The translations under genes and the position numbers were made by a program. Below the pieces are notes generated by a model. It saw nothing but the letters and a program-made list of their open reading frames with translations, was not told where the DNA came from and did not search any database. Below are positions 1 to 7,322 of a DNA stretch of 12,739 bases, piece after piece; positions within the stretch are counted from its first letter, which is position 1; each line of letters begins with the position of its first letter. Origin of the DNA: Massilia sp. UBA2604 (GTDB taxonomy: Bacteria > Pseudomonadota > Gammaproteobacteria > Burkholderiales > Burkholderiaceae_D); contig DDKG01000212.1 of the NCBI GenBank assembly GCA_002339265.1, forward strand, positions 1-12,739. The letters are read 5' to 3'.

Positions 1-269
1 CCGACGTCGCCGTCGATCGCGTAGTCGAGCGCCGCGCGCTCGAGCGGCGGGGTCTCTTGCGCCACGTAGGCCATGCGCCACTTGGCGGGGAAGTCGATCT
101 GCCCCTGGTCCGGATGCAGCTCGTTGCGCAGTAGGCCGAACAGGCTCGATTTGCCGGCGCCGTTGGCGCCGATCAGGCCGATCTTGTCGCCCGGGTTGAG
201 GGTCAGGTCGGCGTCGACGAGCAGCGGCTTGGTGCCGCGCATCAGGCTGACGTTCTGGATACGGATCAT
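1..269 (-). CDS. ABC-F family ATP-binding protein, YheS-like (N-terminal part only)
   Basis: Only the first 89 codons lie in the window; the gene continues past the left edge. The protein starts MIRIQNVSLMRGTKPLL and carries a Walker A motif, GANGAGKSS, at about residues 34-42. The Q-loop glutamine is in YVAQE at about residue 71. The following stretch QETPPLERAALDYAIDGD closely matches my memory of the same region of E. coli YheS. ABC-F proteins have two ATPase domains in tandem and no membrane segments; they act on ribosomes in the cytoplasm (translation factors or antibiotic-protection proteins). The ATG at 267-269 is the natural start because it directly precedes the first beta strand of the domain. 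No good ribosome binding site is seen. It lies 192 bases beyond the prmB stop, with a palindromic repeat between them, so it may be transcribed separately. The family is near certain; the YheS subfamily is likely. Confidence 0.88.
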   Translation of the reverse strand, partial: MIRIQNVSLMRGTKPLLVDADLTLNPGDKIGLIGANGAGKSSLFGLLRNELHPDQGQIDFPAKWRMAYVAQETPPLERAALDYAIDGDV

Positions 270-310
270 GGTGGGGCTATCGTCAATTCGAATTACATCG
301 TTGGCTTTAG

Positions 311-420
311 AACGTCGTCCCCGCGAAGGCGAAGACCCAAGTGTGTATGCGTAGCCGCTACGTTTTGATGTAATGGCTGCTCGAGAAAACTTGGGTCCCC
401 GCCTGCGCGGGGACGACGTT
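311..420. repeat. Inverted REP-like doublet between prmB and the ABC-F gene
   Basis: Two 32-base arms, 311-342 and 389-420, are inverted copies matching at 29 of 32 positions, with a 46-base spacer. Each arm has the core GTCCCCGC...GGAC. In the right arm the core is itself a perfect hairpin: 8-base stem 395-402/407-414 with loop CTGC. In the left arm the same inner stem is degenerate. The spacer contains a small hairpin, CGTAG 350-354 with CTACG 358-362. Two inverted palindromic units around a spacer are the build of REP doublets (REPINs/BIMEs), which are intergenic, non-coding and usually in many copies per genome. There is no T-run, so it is not a standard terminator. Genome copy number cannot be judged from one window. 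Confidence 0.8.
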
Positions 421-461
421 TCAACGCTGGCGCAGTGAGTTGGCGCTAGCGGATACGTATT

Positions 462-1355
462 TTACTGCGCCGTCTGCAGCTGCTCGGCCGTCAGCAGGAA
501 CACCGCATCGTCGCCGATGCTGGTGGTCAGCCAGGTCAGGCCCAGGTGGCCGAAGGCGGCTTCGGCGAACTCTCGTTCGTTGCCGATCTCGACCACCAGG
601 ATGCCTTCCGGGGTCAGGCGCTCGGCGGCGCCGGCGATGATCTTGCGCACCAGGTCCATGCCGTCTTCGCCGCCGGCCAGCGCGATCTGCGGCTCGTTCA
701 GGTATTCCGGCGGCAGCGTGCGCATCGATTCCGAATTCACGTACGGCGGGTTGGTGATGATCAGGTCGTATTTCTTGAACGGCACGTTCTCGTACAGGTC
801 GGACTCGATCGGGTTCACGCGGCCTTCCAGCTTGTACTCGCGGATGTTGTGCTCGGCCACGGCCAGCGCGTCTTTCGAGATATCGACCGCATCGACCACG
901 GCGTTCTCGAAAATGTCGGCCGCCATGATCGCCAGGCAGCCGCTGCCGGTGCACAGTTCGAGCACGTTCTCGACGCCGTCCGGGTCGGTCAGCCATGGGC
1001 TGAACTGCTGCGGGATCAGCTCGGCGATGAAGGAACGCGGCACCAGCACGCGCTCGTCGACGTAGAAGCGGTATTCGCCCAGCCAGGCTTCCTTGGTGAT
1101 GTAGGCGGCCGGTACGCGTTCAGTGACGCGGCGCTCGATCACGGCCAGCACCTGCAGCACTTCGTCGGGCAGCAGCTTCGCGTCGAGGAAGGGCTCGAGG
1201 CGGTCCAGCGGCAGTTTCAGCGTGTGCAGGATCAGGTAGGCGGCTTCGTCGAAGGCCTCGGCGCTGCCGTGGCCGAAGAACAGCTTGGCGGCGTTGAAGC
1301 GGGTGACGGCGTAGCGCAGCAGGTCGCGCGGCGTACTGAAGGTGGTGTTGGTCAT
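462..1355 (-). CDS. prmB: Ribosomal protein L3 N5-glutamine methyltransferase PrmB
   Basis: An S-adenosylmethionine-dependent methyltransferase of the HemK/PrmB group. PrmB methylates a glutamine of ribosomal protein L3 during 50S assembly. An N-terminal helical domain (about residues 1-100) is followed by a Rossmann-type methyltransferase fold. The AdoMet-binding loop is ELCTGSGC at 133-140, the acidic ribose-binding motif is VDIS at 157-160, and the signature NPPY is at 202-205. The NPPYVNSES context and the AYITKEAWLGEYRFYVDERVLVPRS stretch point to PrmB rather than PrmC. The ORF is open back to 1406, but the ATG at 1353-1355 (MTNTTFSTPRDLL) gives 297 residues, the usual family size, and avoids overlapping dapE. 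Only a weak GAGAAC precedes it. It follows dapE by 32 bases on the same strand and is probably the last gene of the dap operon. Stop is TAA. Confidence 0.95.
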   Translation of the reverse strand: MTNTTFSTPRDLLRYAVTRFNAAKLFFGHGSAEAFDEAAYLILHTLKLPLDRLEPFLDAKLLPDEVLQVLAVIERRVTERVPAAYITKEAWLGEYRFYVDERVLVPRSFIAELIPQQFSPWLTDPDGVENVLELCTGSGCLAIMAADIFENAVVDAVDISKDALAVAEHNIREYKLEGRVNPIESDLYENVPFKKYDLIITNPPYVNSESMRTLPPEYLNEPQIALAGGEDGMDLVRKIIAGAAERLTPEGILVVEIGNEREFAEAAFGHLGLTWLTTSIGDDAVFLLTAEQLQTAQ

Positions 1356-1387
1356 GGTCTTGTTCTCGTGTTGGTTCAGCGCCCTGG

Positions 1388-2880
<1,493 letters not shown>

Positions 2881-3022
2881 GGGCAATCTTGGCCGCCGGA
2901 GCGGCGTCGTCGTTCGAAAAGGCAGGAGGATAGTGTATGCGCGCGGGGGCGCACAAGGTGGTTCAGGGCCGATTGTACACAGATGAGGCGGACGGCAGCG
3001 CCGCCTGGCGCCGCCAACGGCG

Positions 3023-4165
3023 TCAGGAATTGAACGTGAACTCGGTGAACGAGGCGCCTGGTGGAGCCGCCGGTTTTTCCTGCTCCTCCTGCGGGACCTG
3101 GCTCTCCGGCCCATTGTTGAGTAGCCACAGCAGGTTGGTGGCCGAGTCGGCGTTGGCCAGCGCTTCGTCCTGCGTCACCAGGCCGTCCTTGACCAGCTTG
3201 AACAGCGCGCCTTCGAACGATTGCGAGCCGGGCGACAGGCTCTTGTCCATCGCTTCCTTGATCTGGCCGATCTCGCCTTTCTCGATCAGGTCGGCGATGT
3301 AGCGGGTGTTCAGCATCACCTCGACCGCCGCCTGGCGCGCGCCGCCGGCGGCGGATTTCACCAGCCGCTGCGAGACGATGGCCTTGACGCTCGAGGCCAG
3401 GTCTTGCAGCAGGGCGGCGCGGTTTTCCATCGGGTAGAAGCTGATGATGCGGTTCAGCGCGTTGTAGCTGTTGTTGGCGTGCAGGGTGGCCAGCACCAGG
3501 TGGCCCGATTGGGCGTAGGCCAGCGCCGCGGCCATCGTCTCGCGGTCGCGGATCTCGCCGATCAGGATGCAGTCGGGCGCCTGGCGCATCGAGTTCTTCA
3601 GCGCGATGCCGAAGCTGCTGGCGTCGCTGCCGATCTCGCGCTGGTTGACGATCGATTTCTTGTTCTTGAAGAGGTACTCGATCGGGTCTTCGAGCGTCAG
3701 GATGTGGCCGGTGCGCTGTTCGTTGCGGTGGTCGAGCATGGCGGCGATGGTGGTCGACTTGCCGGAGCCGGTGGCGCCGACGACCAGCAGCAGTCCGCGC
3801 TTTTCCATGATCAGCTCGGACAGCACCGGCGGCAGTCCGAGTCCGCCCAGCGGCGGGATCTCGGCCGGCACGAAGCGCAGCACGGCCGAGATCGAGCCGC
3901 GCTGGCGGAAGGCCGACAGGCGGAAGCGTCCCAGGTTGGGGACCGAGACGCCCATATTCAGTTCGTTGTCGCGCTCCAGTTCCGCCAACTGCTCGGGCGT
4001 GGCGACTTCGGACAGCAGCGACAGGATGTTCTCGGGTTCGAGGCGATGCTGGTTGATGGGGATGAGGGCGCCGTTGATCTTGATGTGCACCGGGGAGTTC
4101 ACGGCGAAGAACATGTCGGAGGCGTTCTTTTCTTTCATCAGCTGGAACAGGCGGTCCATGGCCAT
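3023..4165 (-). CDS. PilT/PilU-family type IV pilus retraction ATPase
   Basis: A 380-residue hexameric secretion-type ATPase that powers pilus retraction at the inner membrane. An N-terminal PAS-like domain (about 1-100) is followed by the RecA-like core. The core has Walker A GATGSGKST at 130-138, the Asp box HILTLEDPIEY at 154-164, Walker B CILIGEIRD at 199-207 with E204, and the His box HLVLATLHAN at 222-231. The segment after the His box (FYPMENRAALLQDLASSVKAIVSQ) and DLIEKGEIGQIKEAM look closer to PilU than to classic PilT. The C-terminus is a Pro/Glu-rich tail ending in FTEFTFNS. I chose the ATG at 4163-4165 because GGAG lies 6 bases upstream. The ATG at 4169-4171 abuts that site, and the frame's upstream TTG at 4195 is implausible. 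It sits between dapD and yffB; no other pilus gene is nearby, so it is probably an extra paralogue. Confidence 0.9.
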   Translation of the reverse strand: MAMDRLFQLMKEKNASDMFFAVNSPVHIKINGALIPINQHRLEPENILSLLSEVATPEQLAELERDNELNMGVSVPNLGRFRLSAFRQRGSISAVLRFVPAEIPPLGGLGLPPVLSELIMEKRGLLLVVGATGSGKSTTIAAMLDHRNEQRTGHILTLEDPIEYLFKNKKSIVNQREIGSDASSFGIALKNSMRQAPDCILIGEIRDRETMAAALAYAQSGHLVLATLHANNSYNALNRIISFYPMENRAALLQDLASSVKAIVSQRLVKSAAGGARQAAVEVMLNTRYIADLIEKGEIGQIKEAMDKSLSPGSQSFEGALFKLVKDGLVTQDEALANADSATNLLWLLNNGPESQVPQEEQEKPAAPPGASFTEFTFNS

Positions 4166-4171
4166 CGTCAT

Positions 4172-4175
4172 CTCC
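4172..4175 (-). promoter_or_regulatory. Ribosome binding site deciding the pilus ATPase start
   Basis: GGAG on the minus strand lies 6 bases before the ATG at 4163-4165. Three ATGs stand close together in this frame (ending at 4171, 4165 and 4159). Only the middle one has an ideal distance: the first touches the site and the third is 12 bases away. Confidence 0.65.
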
Positions 4176-4199
4176 GTTTGTTTCGGGTATTTCAAGGCC

Positions 4200-4286
4200 G
4201 GTTGGACGCGTCGGCGGCAGAGCCGCCAACCCTACGCACGACCGGGGACCGTAGGGTTGGCGGCTGCGCCGCCGACGCGTTCAACC
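4200..4286. repeat. Long palindromic repeat doublet between dapD and the pilus ATPase
   Basis: Two 37-base inverted arms, 4200-4236 and 4250-4286, match at 34 of 37 positions around a 13-base loop. Each arm contains a smaller palindrome, GGCGGC-3 bases-GCCGCC (4213-4227 and 4259-4273), and the outer sequence CGTAGGGTTGG/CCAACCCTACG. The sequence differs from the 311-420 element, so it is a second repeat family. It begins 22 bases after the dapD stop and ends 34 bases before the chosen ATPase start, with no T-run. In mRNA it would form one long stem that could slow polymerase or protect the upstream dapC-dapD message from 3' decay, as BIME elements do. That role is inference. Confidence 0.82.
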
Positions 4287-4308
4287 AGCGTATGCGCAAC
4301 CGCGCAAA

Positions 4309-5133
4309 TTACACGCCGCGCAGCAGCTCATTGATACCGGTCTTCGACCGCGTCTGCGCATCGACGCGCTTGACGATCACCGCGCAGTACAGGCTGTACT
4401 TGCCATCGGCGGACGGCAGGCTGCCCGACACCACGACCGAACCCGACGGCACGCGGCCGTAGGTGACTTCGCCGGTTTCGCGGTTGTAGATCTTGGTCGA
4501 CTGGCCGATGTATACACCCATCGAGATCACCGAATTCTCTTCGACGATCACGCCTTCGACGATTTCCGAACGGGCGCCGATGAAGCAGTTGTCTTCGATG
4601 ATGGTCGGGTTGGCCTGCATCGGTTCCAGCACGCCGCCGATGCCGACGCCGCCCGACAGGTGGACGTTCTTGCCGATCTGGGCGCACGAGCCGACGGTGG
4701 CCCAGGTGTCGACCATCGTGCCTTCATCGACGTAGGCGCCGATGTTGACGTAGGACGGCATCAGGACCACGTTCTTGCCGATGAAGCTGCCGCGGCGGGC
4801 GACGGCCGGCGGCACCACGCGGAAACCGCCGCGCGCGAAGTCTTCCGGGGTATAGTCGGCGAACTTGGTCGGGACCTTGTCGTAGAACTGGATGTCGCCG
4901 CTGGCGACCGGCACGTTGTTCTCGAGGCGGAACGACAGCAGCACGGCTTTCTTGATCCACTGGTTCACGACCCAGGCGCCGGTGTCTTTCTGCGCCACGC
5001 GCAGGCTGCCGTCATCGAGGCCTTTGATGACGTGGGCGACGGCGTCGCGTACTTCGGCGCTGGCGCTGTTCGGGCTGATGTCCGCGCGCTGTTCCCAGGC
5101 GGTGTCGATGATGGTTTGCAGTTGTTGGGTCAT
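4309..5133 (-). CDS. dapD: 2,3,4,5-tetrahydropyridine-2,6-dicarboxylate N-succinyltransferase DapD
   Basis: Transfers succinyl from succinyl-CoA to tetrahydrodipicolinate, the committing step of the succinylase route to diaminopimelate and lysine. It is exactly 274 residues, the same length as the E. coli enzyme. An N-terminal helical domain (about 1-100) precedes a left-handed parallel beta helix made of hexapeptide repeats from about 105 to 235. The repeats run through [46 protein letters not shown] and [14 protein letters not shown]. The acidic residues D142 (MVDTW) and E190 (GARSEIVEG) are in the expected conserved stretches. The acyltransferase is a cytoplasmic trimer. The ATG at 5131-5133 gives the family N-terminus; no strong ribosome binding site precedes it. 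It lies 51 bases after dapC on the same strand, so the two are probably co-transcribed. Confidence 0.97.
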   Translation of the reverse strand: MTQQLQTIIDTAWEQRADISPNSASAEVRDAVAHVIKGLDDGSLRVAQKDTGAWVVNQWIKKAVLLSFRLENNVPVASGDIQFYDKVPTKFADYTPEDFARGGFRVVPPAVARRGSFIGKNVVLMPSYVNIGAYVDEGTMVDTWATVGSCAQIGKNVHLSGGVGIGGVLEPMQANPTIIEDNCFIGARSEIVEGVIVEENSVISMGVYIGQSTKIYNRETGEVTYGRVPSGSVVVSGSLPSADGKYSLYCAVIVKRVDAQTRSKTGINELLRGV

Positions 5134-5184
5134 GGTGCTGGTCTTGGTTTAAAAATGAAAATACGAATTCAGGATGGGCGCTTA

Positions 5185-6399
5185 CTACTTGAGGCCCTGG
5201 CAGAACTGGACGATGCGGTTGGCCGCTTCCAGTCCTTCGTCGACGCCGGCCACCAGGGCCATGCGGATGCGGTCCTGGCCCGGATTGTGCCCGTGCGCTT
5301 CGCGCGCCAGGTAGCTGCCCGGAAGGACCGTCACATTATAGTCGGCGTACAGGCGGCGTGCGAAGTCGGCATCCGACAGCCCGGTGCGGCGCACGTCGGC
5401 CCACAGGTAGAAGCCGGCGTCGGGCAATTCGACGTCCATCACGTCCTTGAGCAGCGGGGTGATCAGGCTGAACTTTTCCTTGTACAGCGCGCGGTTGTCC
5501 TGCACGTGCTGCTCGTCGTTCCAGGCCGCGATCGAGGCCGCCTGCACCGGCGGCGACATCGCGCCGCCGCAATAGGTGCGGTAGAGCAGGAATTTCTTCA
5601 TCGCGGCCGGATCGCCGGCAACAAAACCCGAGCGCATGCCCGGCACGTTCGAGCGCTTCGACAGGCTCGAGAACACGATCAGGTTGCGGTAGGGCTGGTC
5701 GCCGCTACTCCGGCCCAGCTGGTGCGCCGCCTCCAGCGCCCCCAGCGGCGGCGCCGAACCGGTATAGATCTCGGAATAGCACTCGTCGGCCGCGATCAAA
5801 AAGCCCCAGCGGTCGGCCAGCTCGAACAGCTGGCGCCAGTCGTCCAGGCCCAGGGTGGCGCCGGTCGGATTGCCGGGCGAGCAGACGTAGAGCAGCTGCA
5901 CGCGCGGCCACACGTCGTCCGGCACGCTGCCGTAATCCGGCGCGAAGTTGCGCGCGGGTTCGGAGTTGACGAAGTACGGCGCGGCGCCTGCCAGGTAGGC
6001 CGCGCCTTCGTAGATCTGGTAGAACGGGTTCGGGCACATCGCCAGCGCATCCGGCTTCGAGGCGTCGATCATGCACTGCGCGATCGCAAACAGCGCCTCG
6101 CGCGAACCGTTTACAGGCAGCACCATCGTGGCCGGGTCGAGCGCCGGGATGCCGTAGCGGCGTTCCAGCCAGCCGGCAATGGCCGCGCGCAGGGGCTCGC
6201 TGCCCACCGTGCTCGGGTAATTGGCCAGGCCGGCTACCGCATGCGTCAGCGCTTTTTCGATGAAGGCCGGCGTCGGATGCTTCGGTTCGCCGATGCCCAG
6301 GCTGATCGCGGAATAGGCCGGGTTCGGGGTGACGCCGGCAAACAGCTGGCGCAGCTTTTCGAACGGATAGGGGTGGAGCTTGTCGAGATGGGGATTCAC
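5185..6399 (-). CDS. dapC: N-succinyldiaminopimelate aminotransferase DapC
   Basis: A pyridoxal-phosphate, fold-type I aminotransferase that makes N-succinyl-LL-diaminopimelate from N-succinyl-2-amino-6-oxopimelate with glutamate, the step between DapD and DapE. Key motifs are SLGIGEP at 33-39, CSPGNPTG at 173-180, the cofactor-ring aspartate D205 in AADECYSE, the Schiff-base lysine K248 in SSLSKRSNVPGMRSGF, and a substrate-carboxylate arginine in DRIRMAL near the C-terminus. The frame is open to an ATG at 6504, but the family begins near NPHLDKLHPYPFEKLR. Two GTG codons are plausible starts, 6418-6420 and 6397-6399. I chose the latter (404 residues), which matches the family N-terminus as I remember it; neither has a clear ribosome binding site. 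The ATG at 6504 is unlikely because the probable promoter lies downstream of it. First gene of the dap operon. Confidence 0.93.
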   Translation of the reverse strand: MNPHLDKLHPYPFEKLRQLFAGVTPNPAYSAISLGIGEPKHPTPAFIEKALTHAVAGLANYPSTVGSEPLRAAIAGWLERRYGIPALDPATMVLPVNGSREALFAIAQCMIDASKPDALAMCPNPFYQIYEGAAYLAGAAPYFVNSEPARNFAPDYGSVPDDVWPRVQLLYVCSPGNPTGATLGLDDWRQLFELADRWGFLIAADECYSEIYTGSAPPLGALEAAHQLGRSSGDQPYRNLIVFSSLSKRSNVPGMRSGFVAGDPAAMKKFLLYRTYCGGAMSPPVQAASIAAWNDEQHVQDNRALYKEKFSLITPLLKDVMDVELPDAGFYLWADVRRTGLSDADFARRLYADYNVTVLPGSYLAREAHGHNPGQDRIRMALVAGVDEGLEAANRIVQFCQGLK

Positions 6400-6445
6400 G
6401 GCAGTCTTGGGCGCGGACACAGTGTGCGCTTTTCGATAATTTTTT

Positions 6446-6475
6446 ATTATAGCTCCATGAATGGATGCATGTTCG
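6446..6475 (-). promoter_or_regulatory. Probable promoter of the dap operon
   Basis: On the minus strand a perfect -10 box, TATAAT (6446-6451), sits in an AT-rich patch unusual for this GC-rich window. Eighteen bases upstream is CGAACA (6470-6475), a 3-of-6 match to TTGACA. Transcription would begin near 6439, leaving a short leader of about 20 or 40 bases before the two candidate GTG starts of dapC. The -35 box is weak, so an activator or extended contacts may matter. Confidence 0.5.
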
Positions 6476-6533
6476 AGCGTGCTGCAAGTGATTTGCGGTA
6501 ACATTCATCACATACCGATTAGCGAATCCATCC

Positions 6534-6539
6534 GGAGAG
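6534..6539 (+). promoter_or_regulatory. Ribosome binding site for the DUF1275 gene
   Basis: GGAGAG is 9 bases upstream of the GTG at 6549-6551. It supports that GTG as the start: there is no ATG in the right frame before residue 48. Confidence 0.6.
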
Positions 6540-6548
6540 CCATCCGCC

Positions 6549-7322
6549 GTGCCGATCAGTTACGCGCGCAGCCTGACAGGACATGAACGCACCCCCGGCG
6601 CCAACCGGCACCTGGGCGTGGCGCTGGCGTTTGTCGCCGGCGCCATCAACGCCGGCGGCTTCCTGGCGGTGCGCGAATACACCTCGCACATGACCGGCAT
6701 CGTCTCCAGCGCGGCCGACAATCTGGTGCTGGGCAATACCAACCTGGTGCTGGCCGCCTTCGGCGCGCTGCTCAGCTTTCTCCTCGGCGCGGCCTGCACC
6801 GCGATCCTCGTCAACTACATCCGGCGCCGCGGCCTCCATAGTGGCTTTGCGTTGCCGCTTTTGCTTGAAGCTGTACTTCTGCTGGTATTCGGCATCCTCG
6901 GCGCGCGCCTGGCCGGGATCGACGCCTTCTTCATTCCGCTGACCGTGATGCTGCTGTGCTTCATGATGGGCCTGCAGAACGCGGTCATCACCAAGGTCTC
7001 GCATGCCGAGATCCGCACTACCCACATGACCGGCATCGTAACCGACATCGGCATCGAGCTGGGCAAGATGGCCTACTGGAACGCCGACGGCCCGCTGCGC
7101 CAGCCGAAGGTGGCCGCCAACCTGGGCCGGCTGCTGCTGATGCTGTCGCTATTGGGCGCGTTCTTCCTGGGCGGCGTGGTGGGAGCGCTGGGTTTCAAGC
7201 ACCTGGGCTACCTGTCCACGGTGCCGCTGGCCGCCTTCCTGTGCGTGCTGGCGATCGTGCCGGTGGTCGACGATGCCGTGCGCGTGCTGGGGCGGGAAGG
7301 CGGGGCAGGCCACGACGCCTGA
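6549..7322 (+). CDS. DUF1275 (YoaK-like) integral membrane protein
   Basis: A 257-residue polytopic membrane protein of the DUF1275/YoaK family, function not established. About six hydrophobic segments can be seen, roughly at residues 22-41, 66-89, 100-120, 126-147, 190-212 and 218-241. The family signature occurs twice: SHMTGIV at 46-52 and THMTGIV at 158-164, each following a hydrophobic segment with small residues and an N/Q (AGAINAGGF, MGLQNAVITK). This suggests an internal duplication with two equivalent halves. The start is GTG with a GGAGAG site upstream. The gene diverges from dapC across a 149-base gap and converges on the histidine kinase, overlapping its last 115 bases. No clear sigma-70 promoter was found upstream. 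A transporter-like role is only a guess. Confidence 0.9.
   Translation: MPISYARSLTGHERTPGANRHLGVALAFVAGAINAGGFLAVREYTSHMTGIVSSAADNLVLGNTNLVLAAFGALLSFLLGAACTAILVNYIRRRGLHSGFALPLLLEAVLLLVFGILGARLAGIDAFFIPLTVMLLCFMMGLQNAVITKVSHAEIRTTHMTGIVTDIGIELGKMAYWNADGPLRQPKVAANLGRLLLMLSLLGAFFLGGVVGALGFKHLGYLSTVPLAAFLCVLAIVPVVDDAVRVLGREGGAGHDA
7208..7322. other. Tail-to-tail overlap of the DUF1275 and histidine kinase genes
   Basis: The two convergent reading frames share 115 bases. The DUF1275 stop TGA is at 7320-7322 (plus) and the kinase stop TAG is at 7208-7210 (minus). There is therefore no intergenic terminator between them: any terminator must lie inside the opposite gene, or the transcripts run into each other. 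Confidence 0.9.

Noticed and set aside
311..420. Inverted repeat as an insertion-sequence remnant or CRISPR unit
   Set aside because: There is no transposase reading frame between the arms and the spacer is only 46 bases. There is no regular array of direct repeats; a REP doublet explains the structure better.
2938..2953. Hairpin TGCGC...GCGCA upstream of yffB as a terminator
   Set aside because: Only a 5-base stem and no T-run on either strand.
2972..2977. Possible -10 box TACAAT on the minus strand in the gap between the pilus ATPase and yffB
   Set aside because: No -35-like hexamer at 16-18 bases better than 3 of 6. A second promoter for yffB-dapE-prmB is possible but unsupported.
4660..6501. 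613-codon plus-strand open frame opposite dapD and dapC
   Set aside because: It is the antisense shadow of two certain genes in GC-rich DNA. Its translation is Arg/Ala/Val/Gly-rich with no recognisable domain and no ribosome binding site.
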